Source of the DNA: Gammaproteobacteria bacterium
GTDB taxonomy: Bacteria; Pseudomonadota; Gammaproteobacteria; Pseudomonadales; Pseudohongiellaceae
Direction of reading: 5' to 3'
NCBI GenBank assembly: GCA_002706685.1
Contig: PALV01000017.1
Location: forward strand, 1-64,000
DNA: 64,000 nucleotides
Shown piece after piece: positions 38,547 through 46,553 of this stretch. Positions within the stretch are counted from its first letter, which is position 1. Every line of letters starts with the position of its first letter. The notes under the pieces are model-generated. The model saw only the letters and a list, made by a program, of their open reading frames with translations. It was not told the DNA's origin and made no database searches. The translations under genes were made by a program, and so were the position numbers.

Positions 38547-39599
38547 ATGAAGATCCTGGTTACCGGGACGGCCGGTTTTATCGGATTCCATCTGGCACAG
38601 CGTCTGGTTGCCCGCGGCGACGAAGTTGTCGGCCTGGATAATATCAACGACTACTACGATGTAAATGTGAAATACGGGCGTCTGGCGCATGCCGGGATTG
38701 CGCGTGAAGCTGTCAGCTACGGCAAACTGGTCCAGTCTGATACAGCAAAAAACTACCGCTTTATTCAGTTGCAGCTGGAAGATAAAGAGGCGATTGATGC
38801 CCTGTTTGCCGCCGAGCAGTTTGATGCCGTGTGTAATCTGGCGGCACAGGCCGGAGTGCGTTATTCGCTGACCAACCCGCAGGCTTACATTGATTCCAAT
38901 ATCGTTGGTTTTATTAATCTGCTGGAAGCCTGTCGTCATTTTGACGTGAAGAATCTTTCCTACGCTTCCAGCTCGTCGGTGTATGGTCTGAACGAGGCAC
39001 TGCCATTTGCCACCACGCACAATGTTGACCACCCGATCAGCCTTTACGCAGCCAGCAAGAAATCCAACGAATTAATGGCACATACCTACTCGCATCTGTT
39101 CGGTATTCGCACTACCGGACTGCGTTTCTTTACCGTGTATGGACCCTGGGGGCGGCCGGATATGGCGCTGTTCCTGTTCACCAAAGCAGCCTTGGCGGGC
39201 GAGCCGATCAAGGTGTTTAATCAGGGCAATATGCGCCGGGACTTTACCTATATTGATGACATTATTGAGGGTGTAGTCCGCGTTATCGACAATCCGGCTT
39301 CTACCGATCCGAAATGGTCGGGCGCTGATCCCAATCCTGGCAGTTCGTCTGCGCCTTACAAGATCTACAATATTGGTAACAATAACACCGTCAAACTGCT
39401 GGATTTTATCGAGGCAATCGAAAAGGCGCTGGGCGGCACCGTGGAAAAGGAATATCTGCCGCTGCAGGCCGGCGATGTACCAGCCACTTTTGCAAATGTT
39501 GATGATCTGGTTGAGGATATGGATTACAAACCATCAACGCCTGTGCAGCAGGGCATCGACAATTTTGTGGCCTGGTATCGTGAGTTCTTTAAGGTTTAA
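38547..39599 (+). CDS. UDP-glucuronate 4-epimerase-type NAD-dependent epimerase
   Basis: 350 residues from the ATG at 38547, with AAGGAAAGG upstream. Extended SDR enzyme: VTGTAGFIGFHLAQRL loop, VCNLAAQAGVRYSLTNPQAY, SYASSSSVYG with catalytic Ser, YAASKKSNELMAHTY with catalytic Tyr and Lys, and FFTVYGPWGRPDMALFLFT. The AAQAGVRYS and PWGRPDMA signatures are those of UDP-GlcA 4-epimerases (CapI/WbnF-type). With Ugd, encoded at 44845-46011, it would yield UDP-GalA for the polysaccharide. The CysC-CysQ gene starts inside its last 20 bases. Confidence 0.92.
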   Translation: MKILVTGTAGFIGFHLAQRLVARGDEVVGLDNINDYYDVNVKYGRLAHAGIAREAVSYGKLVQSDTAKNYRFIQLQLEDKEAIDALFAAEQFDAVCNLAAQAGVRYSLTNPQAYIDSNIVGFINLLEACRHFDVKNLSYASSSSVYGLNEALPFATTHNVDHPISLYAASKKSNELMAHTYSHLFGIRTTGLRFFTVYGPWGRPDMALFLFTKAALAGEPIKVFNQGNMRRDFTYIDDIIEGVVRVIDNPASTDPKWSGADPNPGSSSAPYKIYNIGNNNTVKLLDFIEAIEKALGGTVEKEYLPLQAGDVPATFANVDDLVEDMDYKPSTPVQQGIDNFVAWYREFFKV

Positions 39600-40923
39600 A
39601 CCCACCGTCGTCTGGTTCACAGGTCTGTCAGCGGCGGGCAAGACTACTTTATCGCAAGGTGTTGCAGCCTTGCTGCGGGAGCAGTCAGTGCCGGTGGTGA
39701 CGCTGGACGGCGATGAGCTGCGTGCCGGACCGTGTCGGGACCTGGGGTTTACGCCGCGAGACCGTGCAGAAAATGTCCGCCGGGCAGCGGTGCTGGCCAG
39801 CGAGCAGAGTCAGTCTGGTCAAATTGTATTAGTGGCGCTGATCTCTCCGATGCGGGTGGACCGGGACAGGGCCCGTCAGATTATTGAGGCCAGCGGCGCG
39901 GCATTTGTTGAAGTGTTTGTTGACGCACCGTTATCGGTAGCAGAGGCGCGTGACCCCAAAGGGCTGTATAAGCGGGCGCGTCGCGGCGAGCTGAGCCATT
40001 TTACCGGCGTTGATGCGCCCTACGAGGCACCGGTCACTCCGGCACTTGCCATTCGTACCGACACAGAGTCACCGGAACAGTCAGCGTCGCGTGTGATGGA
40101 GATTCTGCTGGCTTCAACTGAAGCAGGAGCTAAAACGATGAACCAGACCCAGTTGCTTGAAGATCTGATTGAGGTTGCCCGGCGCGCCGGTGACGTGATC
40201 ATGGACATCTACGCAACTGATTTTGCTGTTGAAGAGAAGCGCGACGACTCGCCTGTCACAGCTGCCGATGAGCGCGCAGAGGCGGTCATCACCGCTGCAT
40301 TGCGACAGATCACACCTGACACTCCAATAGTTGCAGAGGAGGCCATGGCCGCTGGCAAACAGGTGTCGCCGGGCCGTCAATTCTGGTTGGTCGATCCGCT
40401 CGATGGCACCAAGGAGTTTGTCAGCCGGAATGGAGAATTTACGGTCAATATCGCTTTGATTAGCGATGGTGTGCCCGTTCTGGGCGTGGTATATGCCCCA
40501 GTGACCGATACCGTTTTTGCCGGCAGTGAGAAAGATGGCGCATACATTGTGGATGCAGGCGCCAAACGAACTATTTCTGTAAGAGATATACCTGACGCAG
40601 GTGCCGTTGTTCTAACCAGCCGCTCTCATGGCGACTATGAGGTCCTGCACGAGCGTCTGGAAGGCCAGACAATTGCGGACTGGCGCCTGGTTGGTTCCTC
40701 CTTAAAAATCTGCCTGATTGCAGCAGGCGAGGGCGATCTGTATCCACGCCTGGGCCGCACCATGGAGTGGGACACCGCGGCAGGACATGCTGTGCTGCGC
40801 GCCGCTGGCGGGCGTCTGATGGTGTTGGATGGTTCTGTTGCTGATGCGCTGCGGGGCGGGCGTGAGCTGAGCTACGGCAAATCCGGATTTGAAAATCCGA
40901 ACTTTTTGGCTTGCGGTGCCTAG
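39580..40923 (+). CDS. Fusion of adenylylsulfate kinase (CysC) and 3'(2'),5'-bisphosphate nucleotidase (CysQ)
   Basis: 447 residues from the GTG at 39580, which overlaps the epimerase stop by 20 bases. The frame runs further up, but only antiparallel to the epimerase reading. Residues 8-180 form APS kinase: P-loop GLSAAGKTT (15-23), LDGDELRAG, DLGFTPRDRAENVRRAA, ALISPMRVDRDRAR and KGLYKRARRGEL. Residues about 187-447 form CysQ: a MNQTQLLEDLI start, VAEE, WLVDPLDGTKEF and MEWDTAAGHAVL with the metal-binding acids. There is no stop between the halves. CysC makes PAPS from APS. CysQ removes the PAP left by sulfotransferases. Having both in one chain suggests support of sulfation. No CysDN or sulfotransferase is seen in the window. 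Confidence 0.92.
   Translation: MSSLRFKPTVVWFTGLSAAGKTTLSQGVAALLREQSVPVVTLDGDELRAGPCRDLGFTPRDRAENVRRAAVLASEQSQSGQIVLVALISPMRVDRDRARQIIEASGAAFVEVFVDAPLSVAEARDPKGLYKRARRGELSHFTGVDAPYEAPVTPALAIRTDTESPEQSASRVMEILLASTEAGAKTMNQTQLLEDLIEVARRAGDVIMDIYATDFAVEEKRDDSPVTAADERAEAVITAALRQITPDTPIVAEEAMAAGKQVSPGRQFWLVDPLDGTKEFVSRNGEFTVNIALISDGVPVLGVVYAPVTDTVFAGSEKDGAYIVDAGAKRTISVRDIPDAGAVVLTSRSHGDYEVLHERLEGQTIADWRLVGSSLKICLIAAGEGDLYPRLGRTMEWDTAAGHAVLRAAGGRLMVLDGSVADALRGGRELSYGKSGFENPNFLACGA
40125..40140 (+). promoter_or_regulatory. Internal ribosome site and ATG at the CysC/CysQ junction
   Basis: AGGAG at 40125-40129 lies eight bases before an in-frame ATG at 40138, exactly where the CysQ domain begins. Free CysQ could be made from the same message along with the fusion. 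Confidence 0.65.
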
Positions 40924-40962
40924 TCCCGTCACCAATTCAGTGACTCCCCTCAAAACCTTGTT

Positions 40963-41034
40963 TAAACCAATATGGTTTATTTTTGATTTCTAAACTGATT
41001 TGGTTTAGTATCGGGTTGCCAAACCAAATTGGAT
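40963..41034. promoter_or_regulatory. Three operator-like palindromes over the satD promoter
   Basis: Site 1, 40963-40979: TAAACCA-ATA-TGGTTTA, perfect. Site 2, 40991-41007: TAAACTG-ATT-TGGTTTA, one mismatched pair. Site 3, about 41020-41034: CAAACCA-AAT-TGG, partial. Centres are 28-29 bp apart, near whole helical turns, so a dimeric repressor could bind cooperatively along one face. Confidence 0.7.
40983..41011 (+). promoter_or_regulatory. Sigma70-type promoter of the satD operon
   Basis: TTGATT (40983-40988) and TAGTAT (41006-41011) are separated by 17 bases. Operator site 2 fills the spacer and site 3 covers the expected start of transcription, so binding would shut the promoter. Confidence 0.6.
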
Positions 41035-41041
41035 GAGACTT

Positions 41042-41674
41042 ATGGGTAATTTAGTTCTGATCGGAGATATCGTCAATTCGCGGCGTCTGGCTGAACGAGG
41101 CCTTGTTCAAAAGCGATTCAAGGCGGCCTGCCAGCAGGTAAATGAGCGGCGCAAAGACTATAAAGTTGCATCACCGCTGATGGTGACGCTTGGTGACGAA
41201 TTCCAGGGTGTATTATCCAGCCCGCAGGCGCTTTGGCGCGTTATATCTACTCTGGAACTGGCGCTATTTGAAATTTGTCAGCTCAGGTTTTCAGTAGGGG
41301 TGGGCGAGATCAGTACGGCGCTGAATTCGCGCTCCTCACTGGGCATGGACGGTCCGGCATTCTACCTGGCACGCGAAGGAATCGAGGCACTCCGCCGTCG
41401 CGACGGCCTGTATGCGGTTACGGGGCTAACGGATGGACAGCGGCTGGTTCAGTACGCCCTGGATCTGTGGGCGGCAAACCGACGCAAATGGAACTACAAT
41501 CGAATGTATACCTTTAATCGACTGTTACATGGTGAATCTGTGCCTGACATTGCGGCTGAGCTTGACCTCACTGAACAGGCCGTTTACCGGACACGGCGTG
41601 ATGGGGAGCTTGATACCGTGATTGGACTGCTCCAGGAGATCAGCGCGCTGATGGCCAGAGAGATACAGCCATGA
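41042..41674 (+). CDS. SatD-like family protein
   Basis: 210 residues from the ATG at 41042. An ATG nine bases up gives MRLMGNLV and is equally possible. The start NLVLIGDIVNSRRLAERG, the segment SPLMVTLGDEFQGVLSSPQALW, FSVGVGEISTALNSRSS and LGMDGPAFYLAREGIEALRR are characteristic of SatD family proteins, whose function is poorly known (the name comes from a streptococcal operon). The C-terminus adds a helix-turn-helix-like part (SVPDIAAELDLTEQAVYRTRR), so the protein may bind DNA and could regulate its own gene through the palindromes upstream. The next gene overlaps by four bases. Confidence 0.8.
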   Translation: MGNLVLIGDIVNSRRLAERGLVQKRFKAACQQVNERRKDYKVASPLMVTLGDEFQGVLSSPQALWRVISTLELALFEICQLRFSVGVGEISTALNSRSSLGMDGPAFYLAREGIEALRRRDGLYAVTGLTDGQRLVQYALDLWAANRRKWNYNRMYTFNRLLHGESVPDIAAELDLTEQAVYRTRRDGELDTVIGLLQEISALMAREIQP

Positions 41675-42378
41675 TTGTTTCCTGGTTGCTATTTGCCTGT
41701 GTATTGCTGGCTACCAGACTTTGTTATCTACCCAATGATAGACGGCTTCCTAAACATGTCAGTGTATTGCAGTACGCGGCTCAACTTACTGTACTGCTTA
41801 TTCTGTTTGAAATCAGTGCGCCGCTGTTACTTTTGCTGGCCTTCCTGGGTGCCAGTGCGGTTGTGATTTATCTTCTTGAAACCTCGGCCCGGATCCTGGG
41901 TGGGTTTCGATTACTGTCGCTGGCCTGGCAGCTGTTTGTTCCTCTGGCATTAATGGCCTGGCTCGGCGCGGACCTGGCAGGGCGGTTCGAACTGGCCATG
42001 TCTCAACCGGTATTGTGGGTCGCGTTTGTTTTGCTAATGCTGCTGAATGAAGCCAACTACCTGATCCGGTTGTTGTTCGACTGGTGCAATGTGGTGCCGA
42101 AAAAAGCTATTACGGGGACCGATCCTGCTGAATTGGATGAAGACGAATACAAGGCAGGCCGGGTCATTGGCATGCTGGAGCGGACGATAATTCTATTGCT
42201 GACTTATTTTACGGGGGACTTTGGTTCAGTCGGTTTTGTCCTGGCTGCAAAAGGTCTGATACGCCTGCGGCAACTGCGCGATCGACAGTTCTCGGAATAC
42301 ATCCTGATTGGCACCCTGGCATCGGTACTGTGTGCGCTAGTTGGCGCCTTATTCTTGCTGTGGATCAATAGAGCCTGA
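41671..42378 (+). CDS. Integral membrane protein paired with SatD (DUF3307-like)
   Basis: 235 residues with about seven hydrophobic segments. A central charged loop (PKKAITGTDPAELDEDEYKAG) precedes a conserved-looking C-terminal block, GRVIGMLERTIILLLTYF, GFVLAAKGLIRLRQL and FSEYILIGTLASVLCALVG, that I associate with membrane proteins found next to SatD genes (DUF3307). ATGA overlap with satD gives tight coupling. No transport or enzyme motif was seen. Function unknown, probably acting with SatD. Confidence 0.75.
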   Translation: MIVSWLLFACVLLATRLCYLPNDRRLPKHVSVLQYAAQLTVLLILFEISAPLLLLLAFLGASAVVIYLLETSARILGGFRLLSLAWQLFVPLALMAWLGADLAGRFELAMSQPVLWVAFVLLMLLNEANYLIRLLFDWCNVVPKKAITGTDPAELDEDEYKAGRVIGMLERTIILLLTYFTGDFGSVGFVLAAKGLIRLRQLRDRQFSEYILIGTLASVLCALVGALFLLWINRA

Positions 42379-42525
42379 CCGTTAAGGCTTCTTGGTCGTC
42401 GCGCACATCACCTTACCTCTTCAGCACGTACCTAAAATCTAGTCTATAAATTAAGTAAGACTGCCTGGCGCATGCCAGGGCGGTTGATGACATTGTTGAC
42501 TTGTCCAAGGAAGGAGTGAATTTCG

Positions 42526-42756
42526 ATGCAAGAACTTAGTATCAGTGATTGCCAATTGGTGGCTGGAGGAATCTCAGTTCCCGATGTTGCTAATCGCGCG
42601 CCGTCGACGGAGGGTTCCATGCAGGATATAGGTACCGTCATATCGATCGGAGCCATGATGGCAGGTTTATCTCCTGCAGGCATGTTCGGGCGCTCCGTTA
42701 TTTTTGCGGTAGGTACATTGGGAATGGCATTGGGAATGATGGAGGAAGAGTCCTGA
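42526..42756 (+). CDS. Double-glycine-leader peptide, bacteriocin-like
   Basis: 76 residues, ATG preceded by AAGGAG at nine bases. The first 15 residues, MQELSISDCQLVAGG, fit the leader consensus LSxxELxxIxGG (L-12, S-11, acidic -8, V-4, GG at -2/-1), which PCAT-type exporters cleave after the glycines. The predicted mature part is 61 residues: a polar start (ISVPDVANRAPSTEGS), then a glycine- and methionine-rich hydrophobic stretch (IGAMMAGLSPAGMFG, FAVGTLGMALGMM) with GxxxG-like spacing, ending in acids. This resembles class II microcins and two-peptide bacteriocins. No dedicated exporter is in the window. A perfect 6-bp-stem hairpin lies in its leader at 42464-42479. Confidence 0.7.
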   Translation: MQELSISDCQLVAGGISVPDVANRAPSTEGSMQDIGTVISIGAMMAGLSPAGMFGRSVIFAVGTLGMALGMMEEES

Positions 42757-42808
42757 CCAGATTTTGACGTCAGACACTTTATCTCATCAATCTCAAGGGG
42801 ATTTAAGC

Positions 42809-43168
42809 TTGATTAGAATAGCCCGTCCGCTGCTGCCTTTCAGCAGAAACCGCCCGGACATCCTGACGCATCAACAGTTGCGCGCAATCAGGCAGCTAGT
42901 TGCGTTTTGTTCTACCGCCTTAAGCCTTTTATTCGGCTTTTTGTGGTTTGCGGAGCTGGGGCGCACGGCCGAGCTTACAGCTCGAATCGTAATGCTGTTC
43001 ATTGCCGTCATTCCGGGACTTGTTCTTGAACATATTCTGGATAGAAACAGCAAGCAGCAGAGACATTCAGAAGAACTTGAGACGGTGCCACTATTTGGAG
43101 TAGAAGCGATGCAGCTCGCTTTTGTGCTGAGCCTGGGTTGGTTCTTGTGGCAGGATTCAGTTGGATAG
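42809..43168 (+). CDS. Small membrane protein, possible immunity partner
   Basis: 119 residues from the TTG at 42809, which has AAGGGG eight bases upstream. A TTG at 42764 is in frame but lacks a ribosome site. A basic N-terminus (RIARPLLPFSRNRPD) is followed by about three hydrophobic helices (STALSLLFGFLWFAELG, IVMLFIAVIPGLVL, AMQLAFVLSLGWFLW). I recognise no family. Its size, topology and place directly after the double-glycine peptide gene are what is expected of a bacteriocin immunity protein. That role is inference. Confidence 0.55.
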   Translation: MIRIARPLLPFSRNRPDILTHQQLRAIRQLVAFCSTALSLLFGFLWFAELGRTAELTARIVMLFIAVIPGLVLEHILDRNSKQQRHSEELETVPLFGVEAMQLAFVLSLGWFLWQDSVG

Positions 43169-43185
43169 AGAGCTCCAGGCACGAC

Positions 43186-43285
43186 GGGACGGAGGGGGTT
43201 GGCGAGTTAAATCCCTCCGTCCCCTTTAGGCCCTCTGGGTCTTCAGGCCCTCTGCGTCCTCTAGGTCCTTTGGGTCTTTAGGCCC
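43186..43285. repeat. Degenerate family A palindrome followed by tandem family B units
   Basis: GGGACGGAGGG (43186-43196) and CCCTCCGTCCC (43213-43223) are the family A core with a spoiled left arm. Directly after it, from about 43225 to 43285, short units of the type GGCCCTCTGGGTCTTCA repeat about four times with changes. These are built from the same words as the 22-bp repeats near 3.3-4.4 kb. Confidence 0.75.
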
Positions 43286-43305
43286 GGTGTAGCCCGGACA
43301 CAGAA

Positions 43306-43881
43306 TCAGTGCCGACCCTCGGCCAGCTCCTCCAGCATCTTGGCATTAAAGTCCGGAATGTCTTTGGGATTACGGCTGGTCACCAGCCCTTCATCAACCA
43401 CAACAGACTTATCCACCCAGTGTGCACCGGCATTCTCCAGATCGATTTTTACGGTTTTATAGGATGTCATCGTGCGGCCCTGGACCACACCAGCAGTGAT
43501 TAACACCTGCGGGCCGTGACAGATGGCAAATGTTGGTTTACCCGCCTCGACAAAGTGGCGCGCGAAGGCCACGGCGTCATCATTGCCGCGTAGCGCATCC
43601 GGGTTGGCGACACCACCGGGAATCAAGAGCGCATCAAAATCGTCACATTTGACCTGATGAATGGTTTTGTCGACATCAAAGTGGTCGCCCAGCGTGTGAT
43701 GATGCATGCCATGAATAGGGCCCTGATTCAGTGAAACCACGGTGGTTACGGCGCCCGCATCTTCCAGGGCCTGTCGCGGCTCGGTGAACTCGCTCTGTTC
43801 AAAGCCGTTCGTGACAAGAATCGCCACTTTTTTGCCTTTTACGTGCTCGTTTGTGGTTTTTGATAGAGTCTGATTATCCAT
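43306..43881 (-). CDS. PfpI/DJ-1 family protein (class I glutamine amidotransferase-like)
   Basis: 191 residues. The start VAILVTNGFEQSEFTEPRQAL with the conserved Glu, then LLIPGGVANPDALRGND, the nucleophile elbow PTFAICHGPQVLITAG (Cys-His) and VTSRNPKDIPDFNAKML are typical of the PfpI/YhbO/YraA group, linked to stress resistance, protease-like or glyoxalase/deglycase activity. It is cytoplasmic. It stands alone, with repeats after its stop, and is divergent from no clear partner. The exact activity is uncertain. Confidence 0.92.
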   Translation of the reverse strand: MDNQTLSKTTNEHVKGKKVAILVTNGFEQSEFTEPRQALEDAGAVTTVVSLNQGPIHGMHHHTLGDHFDVDKTIHQVKCDDFDALLIPGGVANPDALRGNDDAVAFARHFVEAGKPTFAICHGPQVLITAGVVQGRTMTSYKTVKIDLENAGAHWVDKSVVVDEGLVTSRNPKDIPDFNAKMLEELAEGRH

Positions 43882-44124
43882 AACAACCTCCTTCCATCGC
43901 TTGATCTCAATGATTTCAGGAACACATGGCTCCTGAAGTTGACCAAATAATTAAGGCAATACTATTTGGACAACTTAACAGCTTGCATGTTCACGGTTTT
44001 TCCCATGGCAAATTTCTGCAATGCAGAGAAGGATATTTGATGAGCAGCAGTACTAGTGGTGTGACTGTTGGTGGTTGCGTGTGGAGTATCGGAGAAACGT
44101 CGCGGGCACTTTGTGCCCATGCAA

Positions 44125-44811
44125 TTAAGGCGGCATGCCGCGAATAAATTCACCTTCTATCACAGTGGGTTGACCGCCCCAAAAGCGCTGCTTGCCTTCG
44201 GAGGTAAGCAGGATGTAGTTAAGCGACTGGTCGTCATTAATACTGTGAATTTGTAATACTACGCCGGACGGATGAGTGCTGGCCTGCAGTGTCATCCTGT
44301 CATCATGGGTCAACGGCAATACATAAAAATCAGGCAGAAAAACATCCACATCCTTGACATTAACCGACCCGTAGCGATTGCCAACCGTGTAGTCCAGATT
44401 GACGTGAGCCATCATGCCGTGGAATGCTGAGTCCTCGATGACTGGCAGAATGTTCTGACTTTTTCCGCTCTCGCATTGTGCTGCGAACGCCCTGATTGCG
44501 GGGGCATTGGTGCCCGTCACAGACCAGCCTTGATAGATGGTGATCTCTCCACACGGTTTGTCAATGGCTTCGTCTGGTTCATGAGGGTAGGCAGAGAACT
44601 TGCCGACAAGTCTCACATCGTCGGGCATCGCCACTACCAGCAGATTGTTCTCGGTTATTGTGCCTTGATACCCCATGCTTTCAATTGCCTGCAATAAAGA
44701 CTCTGTGTCAATAACGGGTGCAGGGAATGCGGATTCTGAGTGGGCTGTGTTTGCAGCCAGAAGCGAGGCTACGCAAAAAAGCAGTGTTGCTGGCTGAATG
44801 ATTGTGTTCAC
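44125..44811 (-). CDS. Secreted protein of unknown function
   Basis: 228 residues with a signal peptide (ATLLFCVASLLAANTAHSE, cut after HSE or nearby). The mature part has no family I recognise. It holds two cysteines (DKPCGEIT and AAQCESG) that may be joined, a GYQGTITENNLLVVAMP stretch and a beta-rich end (LNYILLTSEGKQRFWGG). It is probably periplasmic. It is transcribed ahead of ugd's direction-mate 30 bases away, so the two could share a transcript. Confidence 0.65.
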   Translation of the reverse strand: MNTIIQPATLLFCVASLLAANTAHSESAFPAPVIDTESLLQAIESMGYQGTITENNLLVVAMPDDVRLVGKFSAYPHEPDEAIDKPCGEITIYQGWSVTGTNAPAIRAFAAQCESGKSQNILPVIEDSAFHGMMAHVNLDYTVGNRYGSVNVKDVDVFLPDFYVLPLTHDDRMTLQASTHPSGVVLQIHSINDDQSLNYILLTSEGKQRFWGGQPTVIEGEFIRGMPP

Positions 44812-44844
44812 GGTTGCGCCCTCCTGGCGTCGTATCTTTGCGTC

Positions 44845-46011
44845 TCAATCACTACCAAACAGATCGCGCGTATACACCTTGTCTGCCACATCCGCCAGCA
44901 GCTCTGTCATGCGGTTGGCGATGATGATGTCGCACTCGGCCTTGAAGGACTCGAGGTCGTGGGTGACCCGGGACTTGAAGAACTCTGGCTGATCCAGTTC
45001 CGGTTCGTAAACCACCACCGGGATGCCTTTGGCCTTGATACGCTTCATGATGCCCTGAATGCTGGAGGCACGGAAATTGTCGGATCCTGCTTTCATGATC
45101 AGCCGGTAGACACCTACAGTCCTGGGTTGTCTGGCGATAATGGCGTTGGCGATATAGTCCTTGCGTGAGGTGTTGGAATCTACGATGGCGCGAATCAGGT
45201 TTTGAGGCACGTCTTCGTAGTTGGCCAGCAGCTGTTTGGTGTCTTTGGGCAGACAGTAACCGCCATAACCAAAAGAGGGGTTGTTGTAGTGATTGCCGAT
45301 GCGCGGGTCCAGACAGACACCATCGATGATATGACGGGTGTTCAGCCCATGCGTGGCCGCGTAGCTGTCCAGTTCGTTGAAGTAGGCAACACGCATGGCC
45401 AGGTAAGTGTTACTGAACAGTTTGACCGCTTCCGCTTCGGTGGAGTCAATCAGTAGCACGGCCGCGTCTGGTTTTAATGAACTGCTTCTGAGCAGGTCGG
45501 CAAATTGCTGCGCGCGTTCTGAGCGTTCACCGACGATAATGCGGCTGGGGTGCAGGTTGTCATACAGGGCGCGACCTTCACGCAGAAACTCTGGCGAGAA
45601 AATCAGATTGTCCGTACCAAACCGCTCGCGCGCGTCCGCGGTATAGCCGACAGGCACGGTTGATTTGATGACCATCACGGCATTGGGATTGATACGCATG
45701 ACGTCCTGGATGACCGACTCGACCGATGTGGTGTTGAAGTAGTTGGTGTCAGGGTCGTAATCGGTGGGTGTGGCGATGATGACAAAGTCGGCGTCTTCGT
45801 AGGCCTGCTGTTTGTCCAGCGTGGCGGTGAGGTGCAGGGTGCGGTTGGCCAGAAAGTCTTCAATTTCAGCGTCTACGATCGGGCTTTGGCCAGCATTAAT
45901 CATGGCGACTTTTTCCGGCATGATGTCCAGCGCTGTTACTTCATGGTGCTGAGCCAGCAGCACCGCATTGGACAGTCCCACGTATCCGGTGCCCGCAATC
46001 GTAATTTTCAT
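44845..46011 (-). CDS. ugd: UDP-glucose 6-dehydrogenase
   Basis: 388 residues, the short E. coli-type length. NAD loop [19 protein letters not shown], then [17 protein letters not shown], the IKSTVPVG and [12 protein letters not shown] segments, and the catalytic Cys in [14 protein letters not shown]. It oxidises UDP-glucose to UDP-glucuronate. Together with the epimerase at 38547 it would provide GlcA and GalA for the surface polysaccharide, although the two genes are 5 kb apart and on opposite strands. Confidence 0.96.
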   Translation of the reverse strand: MKITIAGTGYVGLSNAVLLAQHHEVTALDIMPEKVAMINAGQSPIVDAEIEDFLANRTLHLTATLDKQQAYEDADFVIIATPTDYDPDTNYFNTTSVESVIQDVMRINPNAVMVIKSTVPVGYTADARERFGTDNLIFSPEFLREGRALYDNLHPSRIIVGERSERAQQFADLLRSSSLKPDAAVLLIDSTEAEAVKLFSNTYLAMRVAYFNELDSYAATHGLNTRHIIDGVCLDPRIGNHYNNPSFGYGGYCLPKDTKQLLANYEDVPQNLIRAIVDSNTSRKDYIANAIIARQPRTVGVYRLIMKAGSDNFRASSIQGIMKRIKAKGIPVVVYEPELDQPEFFKSRVTHDLESFKAECDIIIANRMTELLADVADKVYTRDLFGSD

Positions 46012-46119
46012 CCTGAATGATTCTCCTGCCTGACGTTTATTTTTGATCCGCCGAGTTTAGCACGAGCTTGTGGCGATTGTGCTACGCTTGGGATAGGACG
46101 GAAGCAAGGGGATACGAGC

Positions 46120-46518
46120 ATGGCTGAGCCAGGCAATTTCTATCGCGCACCGGTCCCGGCCGGCGAGCTGGTCGACAGGATCAGTATTTTGCGTATCAAG
46201 CAGCAACGAATGGACGACACGGACAGCCTGCTGAATGTGGAGCAGGAACTGGCTGCGCTGGAGCTGAGCGGCTCAGCCTTGCTGACCAACCCGGCCCTGC
46301 AGCCGCTGCTGGAGGAACTGCAGGGCATGAATGAAGCCTTGTGGGAGATTGAGGAGGCACTGCGAGAGTGTGAGCAGGTGCATGACTTCTCGGAATACTT
46401 TATTCGCCTGGCCCGCAGTGCCTATATCACCAGAGACGAAAGGGCCTCGGTGAAGCGTCAGATTAACTTCCTCGCCGGCCCGGCAAGTCAGGAAGAAAAA
46501 AATTACGCATCACATTGA
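46120..46518 (+). CDS. DUF6165-like small protein
   Basis: 132 residues, mostly helical: APVPAGELVDRISILRIKQQRM near the start, long charged helices in the middle, and EYFIRLARSAYITRDERASVKRQIN at the end. The opening 'sPvSvGELiDKitILeIK' pattern is that of DUF6165 proteins, which often lie among glycan biosynthesis genes. No catalytic motif is visible, so it may be a structural or regulatory partner. It lies divergent from ugd and 35 bases before the DUF2235 gene. Confidence 0.75.
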   Translation: MAEPGNFYRAPVPAGELVDRISILRIKQQRMDDTDSLLNVEQELAALELSGSALLTNPALQPLLEELQGMNEALWEIEEALRECEQVHDFSEYFIRLARSAYITRDERASVKRQINFLAGPASQEEKNYASH

Positions 46519-46553
46519 TCGGTGGTCTATAACCTTCAATAGGAGGCGAGACC

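Noticed and set aside
39373..39579. Upstream extension of the CysC-CysQ frame
   Set aside because: The frame is open, but these codons overlap the conserved C-terminus of the epimerase and read as low-complexity Arg/Trp. The APS kinase fold begins after the GTG at 39580.
43926..44153. Two overlapping short frames on opposite strands between the PfpI-type gene and the secreted protein gene
   Set aside because: No ribosome site, no family resemblance and mutual overlap. Nothing favours either.
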